Below are positions 11,383 to 22,816 of a stretch of 64,000 nucleotides of DNA, piece by piece (the first letter of the stretch is position 1; each line of letters starts with the position of its first letter). Made by a program: the position numbers and the translations under genes. This DNA comes from Anticarsia gemmatalis (lineage: Eukaryota > Arthropoda > Insecta > Lepidoptera > Erebidae). The notes below the pieces were generated by a model, which was not told where the DNA came from, did not search any database, and saw only the letters and a list, made by a program, of their open reading frames with translations. The DNA is taken from the NCBI RefSeq assembly GCF_050436995.1, contig NC_134764.1, positions 3,100,001 through 3,164,000 on the forward strand, in the 5' to 3' direction.

Positions 11383-11409
11383 TTGAGCGCTTGTCATCTG
11401 AACCTACCC
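11383..11409 (-). repeat. Harbinger terminal inverted repeat, right
   Basis: Ends CTTGTCATCTGAACCTACCC, the reverse complement of the left end. AACGCGCGTT-like palindromes occur just inside at about 11293, 11315, 11360 and 11376. Confidence 0.9.
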
Positions 11410-11412
11410 TAA
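11410..11412. other. Target site duplication (TAA), right
   Basis: TAA immediately follows the terminal CCC of the Harbinger element and matches 8717-8719. Confidence 0.9.
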
Positions 11413-14400
11413 CGCAACAAGCTTGCATCTTTGATTTTCAAAACTGACATTTCGTAGGGTTGACTAAATTGATTTTCTGATGGATAAATATACGCGACCG
11501 TAACTGATTCGCTTGTTTTCTCTTTATAATTGTAATTTGGGCGCAATTATTTTACTAGTTTAATGGTGATGGTTGTTAACTTGATCAAAGTGAGATTCTA
11601 GTTTGAGTAGTAATCAAGTTTTATTGATTTTGGAAAACAAACAGACTTGTTGCCCGATTCACCACACAGTAATTATAGGAAAATAGATTGCCTAAAATTG
11701 GTTCCGCTTTAAATCCGCTGGGGGCGCTGATCAATATTTTCATGTAAAATTTCTTAGCTGTGACGGAAAATAATTCGAGACCGTTATTCTAAGAGATAGG
11801 CACAATATACTTATAGACATTAATAATAATTATTTTACTTAACTAAAAAAACCTTTGCACCGCAATTTAAGTATGCCAAATATATTCGGACAATAATATT
11901 CAATAACACCTTCAATTTTATATAACCTTTGGCTTATTTATAGTGAGTAATGAAAGCCAAAACAAACATCAGCATCCGTATATAAGGCAATATAAGGCTA
12001 TGACATGTCGTAAGGTCGCCACAGATACAAACAGACATGAAACTTGTCACGATCGACATTCTATTCTATCAGAACTAATGCACAGTCACCTGTGTTCAAC
12101 TATCACTGTAGTAATGAGACATTAAGGATATTTAAGGGCGAGCCCTAGCTCTTGTTTCTCCAAAAAGCTTTATTTTATTAAAGTTAATTTGACTGTTTTT
12201 GATTTGTATGGTGACTGAAGCGAAGATAGGAAAAGATATTGAGAACGATCTGCATGCAAGCTTTATTTGATTTCAACTTTCAATTATAAATAGGTATGTG
12301 TAAAACTGCTACACGGAGTTTAAAAACTGATTTAACGAAGAGATTTGTAGTTTCGGAAAATGGCCGTTTACTTTTTTTTACATTTATGCCTGAAACAGTC
12401 TAAGTTATGGGTTTACGATACCATCGTGACATTTAGCATAAAATGTAAAGAAATGGTGAGAGTTTACCAATGTAGCATAATATGTTCAGCAGTTATTGTA
12501 TTGCTTTGCTCTCTGTCAACCCCTATGGCAAAAAGACATGATTTACCTATATTGCAGCAGTCATATACTTTAGAGTAGTCGACAATGTAACGGCCCATTG
12601 GAGATAGTTGCATAATAATATATAACTAATCTATACTGATAACTTAAGCAAACTCATTTAAAACCAAAAAGTGTGATTCATTAGCTTTTTATAGGCAATA
12701 AGACTCAGACCGGGTCGATCGTGAGAGGTATTCTTAAACTGTATTACGTACACACTCCACACTAAACATACAAACATAGAATCCTATGTACATACAAATT
12801 TCTAAGCCTAACTTGTTACTATGTGTCATCTAACTCGTGTTTATGCATGTTCTTGCGCAGACGACGTTTAGACATCGTTGGGTAAGAAGTTAATTTAATT
12901 CCTATCTGCGTATTTCATTATTGACATAAATAGTAATTCTAACTTCAATAAGACGATAATTATTTATGTTGTTCCAGTGCTGCAGTGTCAGTATTTTGTG
13001 AAAAAGTTTTCAGCTACACATACTGTAAATGATTTTACTTATTCATGCATTACTTGCCGACAAAATGTCATGTGACAATCAATAATTTTATAAGCGCAGT
13101 AAGTATACAATTGCAAATACACTATTAAGTTTTGTATTTTTTCATCGATACGTGTGTATGTATTTGAAATACCAGACAATATACTTTGGATAGACTATAA
13201 TCATAAAATAACATGCAATTCGCCTTCAGTTCAACACATTTCCGGCAAGTCTGGAGCTTAAGGCCTTACAGCCTTAAAGTCTGTATGATCTTTAAAGCTG
13301 TAATAATGCATATAAAGACAATTTATTTTCTACAAAAAAGGGCTTTTATCCAATGGCATGCAACAAAGAGTCAAATAACGAAACAACAGTTTACAAAACA
13401 TCTAATCAGTTACAATGTACTCGCGTCGTCTCGCACCGTCCATACAAATGGCACGGAATGACACAGTCTTCAGCCAAGTCAACGACCGGTTACGTAAACG
13501 ACGGACCATCGGTGGCCTTGGCTTGCATTGTAAGGTGTCCAGTTTAGGCGACAGGGCAATGAAAGTGAAGCCGATCGAATTGACCTGCGAGGGTAACGGC
13601 TAATGGCATTTTGTGGTCTTGAATGCCTATGCTCGTCGATAATTTGTAGTATTTTCTGTTAACTGGATGATGGGGTGTCTACAGCAATTGAAAAGTTGTG
13701 GTAAATTGTATTGCTGTATTCGACAATTGTTTAAACTAAGGGTGAATATTAAGAAAAAAATATTCACACTGGGTTCCAAGAAAGACTGCTTGCCGCAAAA
13801 GTGTATAGCACGGATTCGCCGTTTTGTGTTTAAAGACTGCATTTTTTTATTTAACATAATATAAAGAGATCGGAAAACAGATCGACTGTGACTGAAAAGG
13901 ACTTAACTCGGCATTCTACTTATCATTGAATCTGTCTTTCTTAATAATATTCTGATTTCAAGCGTTAAATCAAATAGATTTTATCCTCGAAACAACGTAG
14001 TAAGAATAATAATAATAGCAAAGAGGATAACCCCAAGGATTTTGTAATATAGAATCTCTAGAATATTGTCTTGAATAAGGAAGATTGTTACATGATGTAC
14101 TATTGTTTATAAAGCAGTTGCACAAGAAAATGGATGAGCAACCAACCAAAGGTCGTCACGTAACTATCATAAACATCTTATTGTCGATGAAGGAAAATTC
14201 AAATGATCATTTTCTCATGCGTAAGTCACTACATTTCCTTAACATTACGAAAGAGGCTGTATAATTTCTATAGAAACGTCATGAAAGATGAAAGTACCTA
14301 ATCATATGTCAGGCGGAAGCTGACCCCAATATACCTGAAAAGGCTACAATCATTTATTATGATTAAAATAATAGGAATCTACACAAGCGCATCGCAACTA

Positions 14401-14560
14401 ATCATAACGTACTTCTAACCTATTCATTAGAAAATGAAGGATCGTGTCGCAATTTCAAATATGTTGCTGCAAACATTACAAAATATACGTCAATTCTCTG
14501 TTCAAAACTATTGAAAAATTATATAGCAAATCCGGAGAACTTGTGGTAAGACATTCAAAA
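11413..14560. other. Non-coding stretch downstream of the host exon
   Basis: Expected to be intron of the minus-strand gene whose coding exon is at 14626-15593. A moderately GC-rich segment at 13410-13605 is open in two plus-strand frames but shows no splice-bounded exon or domain. I see no exon I can defend. Confidence 0.4.
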
Positions 14561-14625
14561 CTATTGTCCATACATTACTGTGTAATTTGTATAGTAAAAA
14601 TTACCAAATAAATGTTGAAACTCAC

Positions 14626-15593
14626 CTTTATTACTTGCTGGCCAAATGTTACTCGTCGCGTTCTTTTTATTCTTATTCTCTCTGAACATGAGAATATCCG
14701 GTACCTTGTTCAGTTTGTTATCCTTCGGTATTATGTCCGGCGCCCGATCCACGTTCACTCGCACAAACTCGCCCTTTAAAACCTTTGGCTGATTGTCTTT
14801 CAAAGCAGGTGGTTGAGGAGCCTTCGATTTCTTATGAAACAACCTCTTTCTATCAGACTTTACCGGAATTTCTATATCTGTATAAATAATACTATCTATT
14901 TCACCAGCGTCATTTACATCGTTCCTTATTCCGATCAAACTCATCGGCTGATCGAACCGAGTGTTCAGATTCTTCTGTTGCACTGATATATGAGTCACTC
15001 CATCGTTATCAGTCATCTGCATCAAGTCGTATTCGTTCCGTCCTTTATCAAACAAGTTGTAGTCATCCATACTATTCTTTCTACTCTTGAAAATATCATA
15101 CGTTTTCTTCTTAGAAAATAGATTTTCACTGCTCGAATAGTTGTTCGTGTTCTTCGTGAGTCGGTTCCGCATTTTGAAGTATTTATACGTGAAGTATATC
15201 CTTTTGAAGTCTTGTTCGTTCTCGAACTTTAATGCGATCGCCTCCTTATTAAGGTTTTTGGTTATGTAAAAGACTAGAGTGTTGTCACAATTAGGATAGT
15301 TCTCGATGTTAACACAGTTTGAGATATCGTCTATTGAGATGTTCTCACATTTTGTTGATTTCAGTTCTGTGTAGTCTTTGATTAGTTTTTTGTCTTCTTC
15401 GCTGATGTCTTCTTTAGTGAGGAGCTGTAGCTGGTCTTTCTCGTTGAAGCCGACGACGATGTTGTACGCTTGGTGGGAGGTCGGCTTGTTGATGGTCAGT
15501 ATGTCCAGCTGTTGGTTCGCGCTGTGTATTTTCTGACGAGCGACGATGGCCGCGAAGCCGCCGGTCCGGGCAGTCTTTTTCACCGTCATTTTT
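14626..15593 (-). CDS. Host gene, N-terminal coding exon (unrecognised protein)
   Basis: Bounded by an acceptor (TTGTTACAG, ending 15594) four bases before ATG 15589 and a donor AAAG|GTGAGT (GT at 14625-14624). It encodes 321 residues plus one base of the next codon. The frame stays open to 14561 only because translation continues into the intron. Residues about 1-30 are basic/Ala-rich. Residues about 42-140 alternate short hydrophobic strands (AYNIVVGF, NTLVFYIT, EAIALKF) and end in a helix-like EQDFKRIYFTYKYFKM, which resembles a PH/PTB-type fold. Residues 141-321 are polar and disordered, with SKAPQPPAL (about 255-263) as a possible SH3 ligand and VLKGEFVRVNVD (270-281). No catalytic motif. 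The PH/PTB idea is inference; I do not know the gene. A non-coding 5' exon must lie at higher coordinates and further coding exons at lower ones. Confidence 0.75.
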
Positions 15594-16944
15594 CTGTAAC
15601 AACGAAAATGCAGCTATTAAAATTTTGTCAAAATACTACTGGCTTGTTAATACTTTTAATATATCTTGCGCACGATATGTCCATTAAATATTTCTACAAA
15701 TCAATTCTTACTATTTTTGTACAACATCTCAACCTAGTTCCGATACACTGACCTATTGAACTTTTTCATAAGTTTTTTGACTCCAACGATATTCCGACCA
15801 ATCGATTACAATCTACGTGCATCAAACTGCAGATAGAAAGCCATTTTAAATACCAATGAACCACTGACATCCTTCATTAGAAAAAATCTCATAAAACAAT
15901 AAAAAATACAGAATCAGAATAAAAACTGAACAGACGAATCGATACTCAAATAATTACGATCAATCAACACTCGATATTTCAATCGAGTCGATTCGATACC
16001 CATGAAAACGTATTGGCAATCTATTTCGAATCGATTCTTACAACCAATATTGTTCGAAATATCTTAAATTTCGAAGTAATCTTATAATTGTAGTGTTAGC
16101 ACTTGACTTTCTCTTGCTTTCTTCCAATAGATACGTAAAAAGATGAAATTGGACACAATTACGATTGACTAATAGCGAGTGGGATGTAATTATGTTCAAT
16201 GTTATATTACATTTTGGTGAAAACCTCTGTAAGTACTCTTGGCAAGAGAAACAAAAAGTGCTTTTACCTTATTTAACATTTTTGTCCTCATTATATTTCT
16301 AATTTTGGTGTGATTTAGTTCTATTCTCGAAAACCATTATTAAGAGGAGCAATATCACTGTCCAGCATCGGTTATATCGCACTATAATTATTATATTAGT
16401 ATTGCCCGGTTCTTACAAAATAAGTAAACTTAATTTTAGAAATCCAATTATAATAAAATAAGTTTCCGTGAGCAAATCCTCTTATAAAAACCAGTCACAT
16501 CTCTAATATAAATATCTATAGCCATAATATACGAATCACGGAAATAAAAGCCCTCAGTATGTCATTAATATTTTGATATTTATTACGGAAGTGACAGACC
16601 TCAGGTAGGTTAATGCGCACTTCAGATCGTTAGCAAAAACGTAACGTACATCTCAAATCATTAATCACCTAACTAGTTACGTCTCCAATACATTTATATA
16701 ACGCGGTGTTCCTCATCACAAACTGGAAGTTTCAGTTAAAATCACAATTAAAAACAATGAGAGAAAGCGTCGTAAAAAATAATATCGCGATAGACAATTG
16801 TTGGGAGCGTGTGACACTTGGGAAAAAAACTACTTCCTATGAGATGAGCAATGAATTAGAGATGCCATCTGCGTGGTGCAATGTACAAGCTGGCAGCTGA
16901 CACATCTATGAGAACGGCAAGGTTATATAACAAACACAAGTCTA
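15594..16944. other. Intronic stretch upstream of the host coding exon
   Basis: By the exon's acceptor this is the intron separating a 5'UTR exon from the coding exon. It is AT-rich, with repeated TCGATTCGA-like words at about 15940-16060 and no other feature. Confidence 0.45.
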
Positions 16945-17062
16945 ACCCCCGGTATCTGAAGTTCATTTATCGGTAGTTTATCTATTTAATAGCGTTAAAT
17001 TTCATATAAAAAAACGCTATTGAATAGATAAACTACCGCTAAATGTACTCGGTAACCAGGGG
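16945..17062. mobile_element. Short foldback MITE flanked by TA
   Basis: About 118 bp. The left arm (ACCCCCGG...TATCGGTAGTTTATCTATT) and the right arm (AATAGATAAACTACCGCTAA...CCAGGGG) are inverted copies of about 50 bp with a few mismatches, around a short AT loop. TA dinucleotides on both sides fit a Tc1/mariner-type insertion. I recognise this as a common moth MITE type. Non-coding. Confidence 0.75.
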
Positions 17063-19705
17063 TACAACCATCAAGTGAGTTGAGTATCGTTTGTTAAATT
17101 GCTGTAAAGATGGCCCAATATTACATTTTATGACGACCCTTTTTTAGTGCTAGTTTTAATTAATTTAACAGTAATTAAGGACATTAATTTGATGTTTGTT
17201 ATGGTCTAGTTAATCAAACAATACACAATAACCTGCTTTTTCGATATCGTAATCGCACCTTCAAAGTTCGTACTTCGTACCACACTTCGAGAGGCTTCCA
17301 CAATGGTTTATTTCGTGAGAAACCACTTTACATAATATGTAGTGCACTTCCGAACGACAGAGTAAAGTGGGTGAACTCTTGTAACAAACATCTGCCGTGT
17401 TATTGTTACAGCGGACAAAATTTTAATTATGACGGTTCATAATTATATTATCTGCAATGAAGCTTACTTCATAAAATTACGAAAAGATTTTGGGTTATTT
17501 TGTTGCGACATCCTCGTTTTTAGGTTTCCGTAGTTTTGGTTTGTTGCTTAATATCTAAATGTAATAAAACGGATTCTACCTTTAGAGGCTTGATTAGGTA
17601 AATGAGGTAATTTAAATGCTGATTGTTGTCAACCAAAAAGTAAAGGACGACAAGTTTAGATTTTAATTAAGTACTATCTTTATGATATGATAATGAAATC
17701 TAGTAAATATGGTATGTATTTGTAATCAATAAGTATAATTTAAACTTCTACCCGCAATTTCGTCTGCGTGAAAATTGGCAAGATTTCTTGTAGTAAAAAG
17801 CATAGTGTTTTACCGGGATTCAAACATAGGACAGTGTCAAATTTTATGAAAATCCCTTCCCTCAGTAGCTCTTCTGATAGCCATACTTACGCTCAAACTT
17901 TTTATTATAAAAGCAATATCATTTATTCTTATTGAGTGTTAAGTACCCACGATGAAGTAAATATCTTTGACAATTATGTACTCAATCACAAACTCCGTTT
18001 GATGAGCTTTATTAACTAAAGAGATCTTTATTGACTGATTACTCACGCACAATGTAGAGTAAACCTAATCTTCGCAATATGCAAATAAGAGTGGGCGATC
18101 AATTAACAATATTTACAAGAATTTTACTTAATATTCGTTTCCTTATGGTGATTAAGATTGACTTATAAATATTGATATGTAGGTAAGTGAGCCTATGGAG
18201 TAGAATTCAACAATATAATCTGTTTAGTCATGGCGTGTGTTCTTGCATTACCTTATATGTGTATTGTTGAATATAATATGGAATAATTAGCAGATTTATT
18301 TACAAAATTATCACCTTGATCATTTAGTGCCGCCCTAGGTAATTAATGTTATTAAATAGAGATTTAACTGCAGTTAAAACATTTATATGAGATCGGAAAC
18401 CTGTATACGGTGACTTCTTCGGAGTTTTAGATAAGTGTGGATTTAACTGAAGTTTAAAACAAATGAGATTGGAGACCACTAAAAGTGTCTGTAAGGCACA
18501 GTTATCATAGAAGTGACTAAGCCTAAAATACAGGCGTAAGCCTAAAGAGTGAAATGAGCATGTTCAATCGTCGGACTTCAAAACAGAAATTAGTATGACA
18601 GAAAAACTCAGTTTCAATATTTTGACCCAACTTAGAACCCAAGACCTCTATGCAGTAACAGAAGAAATCGTATAGTAAAATCAGTTCCAAGATACACTTA
18701 CGAAAAGCCGCTCCACATTCCCATACTTACGTTTTAGCCCTAGAAAACGTACTTAATTGTAACAACGAAGACACGGAAACAATTTCCAAGCGTGGTCATA
18801 ATCTCAGCAGCAGTCAGTTCTCATACACACGCAGTTTTCACTGTGACAATAAGTCTTCACATAATTATATATACTTTAATATCGCGCTGTACAAATACTA
18901 CTGCATGTTTCATTTCGTTTCTGTGTTATGTAAAGTGTTTGTTTAACTTTTATGAAAAACGAGGAAGCTTGAGAAATTGTGTGTGTCTTAACTTTGTTGT
19001 CGGTGGGATTTTCAGGCTTATCACTTCGAATATGACAGCGTAATGGTTTACGAATATTGATTCTCCTTTATTTTGGGATGGTTGTATATTGATTCACCTG
19101 TATTTATATTATTGGTAAATGAATAAAATAAATATATCAGAAATAATGTTATGTAGTAGAAACCTGAATAAGTATGACAATTTATAGGGTGTGCCCACTG
19201 TTTACAGATCTCGACTTTGCATGTCGTTTATCATCCCAGTTTCCTGCTTCCATTCTAGGAGTATCAAAAAGTTTTACTATTGTACTAAGTTGAAAATGAC
19301 AAATTAATTTACATTAATTTCTCTCACCGATTTTAACTCTGGTTATCAAAACAAATGCCCCCGAGTTAATCACCTTCAAAGCATAACACTTTCTTTTCAT
19401 GTTATTGCTAGATTTTTAATTCATGTGTCATTTAAATGAGACTTTAACATAAGTGCAACGACCGTCATTAACATAATTATAACGAGTTTTGTAAACATAA
19501 TCATAAAAGTATGTAAATAATACTTAATACTTAACTCATAAAAAAGAACTAAAACATTTCAGTCGAGATTAATTACTGATTAATTATTATTTTTATTATT
19601 TATGCAAGCACTTACATTACCTTAGGCCTTATAATACGGTCCGTAAGAGATATTTTCTATAATAATTCGTAGTTTACTTTCGTTAATCAATGGTAGTTTT
19701 TTCTA
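17063..19705. other. Non-coding stretch with weak repeats
   Basis: Contains a decayed repeat fragment (17743-17880) and an approximate 79-bp direct duplication at about 18361-18400 and 18440-18478, sharing GATTTAACTG and AGTTAAAAC words. No gene is visible. Confidence 0.4.
17743..17880 (+). repeat. Degenerate repeat fragment
   Basis: The words CCCGCAATTTCGTCTGCGTG, then TTTCTTGTAGTAAAAAG and TTTTATGAAAATC, resemble the moth repeat family also seen at 4463-4605. Strongly diverged and non-coding. Confidence 0.4.
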
Positions 19706-19900
19706 TCTTTATATATATAATTCTTCTGTAAGTGTGTATGTCACTGAACTTCTCTTAAACGACTGGACCGATTTGATGAAATTTTTTGTGTGTGTTCAAG
19801 GGGGTCTGAGAATGGTTTAGATTCACAATTTTGTCCGCTGGACAATGTTTTTTTTATTTATTTTTTATGGCAAAACAACGTTTTCCGGGTCAGAGGGCCT
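19706..19900 (+). repeat. Dispersed lepidopteran repeat fragment
   Basis: It starts in an AT microsatellite, continues TTCTTCTGTAAGTGTGTATG and 'CGACTGGACCGATTTGATG', then a TTTTTATTTATTTTTTATGG tract and 'AACAACGTTTTCCGGGTCA'. I know the pattern as an abundant moth repeat, probably a LINE 3' end. A 69-codon frame at 19790-19999 inside it is not a gene. Confidence 0.5.
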
Positions 19901-22063
19901 ACGATAGTTGACGAAAACGAAATTTTGTCAAATATAGAAAAAGATTTTTACGACCTATTCCTATTCTGCAATTTAAGCATGCGTTATATTATTGAATAAT
20001 AGTTCGACCGGGACTTTAAAACGCATAGAATTGTGATAAGAAACAAACGAATATAGTTTTCAATGTTGCATAGATATTAGGTAGACATCAATGAAACCGA
20101 TTTCAAAAAGTTCTAATTACAGCAATATACCCCAATGCTAAAATGAGCAGAGAAACATAATAATATACTTCTTTATCGTCAAACATAATTTATTTACCTA
20201 ACATCTACTTAAGTAGTTCAATCTTATTAAGTATCCACCCCTATACAATCAGCAACCTCGCATCTAACCACACAATCTATTTTTATCACCAACAAATTGA
20301 CACAGCATTAACAAAGCACTATCATAAGGGCAGCTCCATATAAGGCTCACTATAAAAAGCTTTTACTAGGTCAATTGGCATTAAAACCATGATCATTGAT
20401 CATATGTGGTAGTTACATATCCTTATGCATCTCTTCCGAGGTAACGTATGAGTGGTCTTGTAGGCCTTGTGTGCACCGACCCTTACGCGGTAGGGCTGTC
20501 ACGTAAATAAACTGGAGTGAGTACCTTGACTTTGTGGTTTAAAGTGGATCTAATATGTGAGTCATGTGAGGTTATGATGTGTCTTCGTTTGAAATTAAAG
20601 GTCTTATGGGAGTTTTACAAGGTAAATTGCTACATGTAAGGAAGACAGGCAGGATTTAATTAGGAGGAAAAAGGTAAAGGTTGTTTTTTGAGAGATCAAG
20701 GACCAAATAGCGACATTTGTTACATGTAAAACAGATTAGTACTTAGAAAGTAAAGATGAGATATGACAGTACGGAATATTACGGAAGATGATGTGGGAAC
20801 GAGGTTTTTAATCGGATCTAAATAACGCTATGGAAGAAGAATAAGAAAGTTACGCTTATCACCACACCACATCTAGTGAAATATGTACTTAAAGCAAAAA
20901 CATTATCTTTTTCCAATTATAAATACATGGAAACAATCAATCGCACGATTACAATAAAGATTAAAGGAAAATCACTAACCAGCTTCGCGTTAACCACACA
21001 AAAAACCTACAATCAACCAATGCACAGACCATAACTAAAGACGGCAATAAAAAGTGAATCGTACAAAATCTGTAAGCTCACAACCCTACGAGACAAGGCC
21101 GAGTACAGGTCATACGGAAGAGAAGTGATTTGCAATGAACTGTGAAATTAAACCGCATCGGACTTCATTATGGATATCGGACCTTCATTGTATTACTTTG
21201 TAATAAGCATCCTTTGGGAAAAGGTCAGCTGTTGCTAAGTGCGGTAGAGTTGCGTTGTGTGTGGGCGTTATAAGTCAAATTGTGCATTACCATCCGTCCC
21301 GATTTAATTCGGATAGTCCAGCGATTTTCTATCTGTCGGTACTATCGAGTGTCGAGAGTTTGACGTTTAAAATGAACGCTAAAATTAGCATCTAAGGTAG
21401 AGGCGCTACAAAATTTGTTGAAAGCTAGCCAGTTGTTGTTAATATTAGGAGACGTCTCTCTAATATTCTTTTCATTTTTCACCTTCATACAACAGAAATA
21501 TTTGCGAAAAATTTAGATAAACACAAATATTTCGGTCTTGAACAAAAAAATTGGCAGATATTCATGCAATTATAAGAATTCGGCTTGTATGTAGATATAA
21601 GAAGACGAATTGTGTTGTAGATATAAGGTTTTTATGTCATTTTTATTATTTTCTAAAAAGCTATTGTATACAAAAGCGACAGAATCCCGAATCTTAACAC
21701 ATTGTGTGGCCACCTTTTAGCAAGTAACCCGATATTCGATTGTTTTTTATTTATCTACAGCTGGTGATCAAACCGTCGGGATAGTGCAATGGCCAGGTGT
21801 CGGTTTAAAGGTTCCATATTTTTTCTTTTGATACGGGATTATATAGTCCAACAAATTATAAGAGAGTAGGTATACAAAAAATCAGAATTTAAAACATTGG
21901 TGCAGCTGTGCATTGTTTGATGCAGCTATTTTTTGTTCTAATTTATAGTGCCATGAACTACAATCTAGATAAATTGTGTATGCCTAGGCTCTACTAAGTT
22001 GTCGAACTAAAGAACATTTTTATAGAGACATTTAGAGCACTATAGATTATCCTTAAATGAAGT
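19901..22063. other. Non-coding stretch
   Basis: No gene seen. A 50-bp segment at 21960-22010 (TGTATGCCTAGGCTCTACTA) resembles 43905-43955, suggesting a small shared repeat remnant. Confidence 0.4.
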
Positions 22064-22064
22064 A

Positions 22065-22440
22065 TATCTTTAAATGAAGAAGAAAGAGCAGTGATAGCCG
22101 AGTGGTATAAGTTGACACCTCCCACGCAAGTGGTCGCAGGTTCGAACCCGAGGCAACACACCAATGACTTTTCGAAGTTATGTGTGTATTAGAAATAATT
22201 ATCACATGCTCCAACGGTGAAGGAAAACATCGTGAGGAAACCTTGCATGCCTAAAATTTGTTTAATACATTTATTGAAGGGCATGCAAAGTCCCCAACCC
22301 GCACTTGGCCAGCGTGGTGGACTCAAGGCCTAAACCCTCCCTCATTACGGGAGGAGACCCTTGCCCAGCAGTGGGACAGTAATGGGTTAAAATTTTTTTA
22401 AAATATCTTTAAATACAAATATATATATGAGTGCCAACTA
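22065..22440 (+). repeat. Tandem duplication unit 1 (376 bp, contains a SINE)
   Basis: The segment 22065-22440 is repeated head-to-tail as 22441-22816 with almost no differences; the only one I see is an A/T change in the A/T run after GGGTTAA. The unit contains a complete SINE plus its 3' flank. Confidence 0.9.
22076..22402 (+). mobile_element. tRNA-derived SINE, copy A
   Basis: The head carries a Pol III A box (TAGCCGAGTGG, 22095-22105) and B box (GGTTCGAACCC, 22139-22149) at tRNA spacing. The body ends with GGGAGGAGACCCTTGCCCAG, then CAGTGGGACAGTAATGGGTT and an A/T-rich tail. A 12-bp target duplication, ATATCTTTAAAT, flanks it (22064-22075 and 22403-22414). Non-coding; mobilisation would depend on a LINE. 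The family is abundant, with fragments elsewhere in this window. Confidence 0.9.
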
Positions 22441-22816
22441 TATCTTTAAATGAAGAAGAAAGAGCAGTGATAGCCGAGTGGTATAAGTTGACACCTCCCA
22501 CGCAAGTGGTCGCAGGTTCGAACCCGAGGCAACACACCAATGACTTTTCGAAGTTATGTGTGTATTAGAAATAATTATCACATGCTCCAACGGTGAAGGA
22601 AAACATCGTGAGGAAACCTTGCATGCCTAAAATTTGTTTAATACATTTATTGAAGGGCATGCAAAGTCCCCAACCCGCACTTGGCCAGCGTGGTGGACTC
22701 AAGGCCTAAACCCTCCCTCATTACGGGAGGAGACCCTTGCCCAGCAGTGGGACAGTAATGGGTTAAATTTTTTTTAAAATATCTTTAAATACAAATATAT
22801 ATATGAGTGCCAACTA
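22441..22816 (+). repeat. Tandem duplication unit 2 (376 bp)
   Basis: Second copy of 22065-22440. The boundary GTGCCAACTA|TATCTTTAAA marks the duplication junction. Confidence 0.9.
22452..22778 (+). mobile_element. tRNA-derived SINE, copy B (made by duplication)
   Basis: Same SINE with A box at 22471-22481 and B box at 22515-22525. Because its 3' flank is also duplicated, this copy arose by segmental tandem duplication and not by a second retrotransposition. Confidence 0.9.

Larger units (their letters stand above)
8720..11409. mobile_element. Complete autonomous PIF/Harbinger DNA transposon
   Basis: A 2,690-bp element with inverted termini: the left end reads GGGTAGGTTCAGATGACAAG and the right end is its reverse complement. 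The match continues through GCGCTCA and into CpG-rich subterminal DNA. TAA flanks both sides. It encodes the two proteins expected of an autonomous Harbinger: a DDE transposase (plus) and a MADF/Myb-like DNA-binding partner (minus). In known Harbingers the partner helps the transposase into the nucleus and onto the ends. Both genes splice cleanly, no frame is broken, and the termini match closely. The copy therefore looks recent and possibly active. AACGCGCGTT-type palindromes cluster in both subterminal regions. Confidence 0.95.

Noticed and set aside
11243..11428. 61-codon minus-strand frame at the right Harbinger end
   Set aside because: Translation of the terminal repeat and flank; repetitive arginine/alanine/leucine from CGCGCGTT motifs.
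22095..22149. tRNA gene
   Set aside because: A and B boxes are present, but the sequence does not form a complete tRNA cloverleaf and continues into a SINE body with tail and target duplication.
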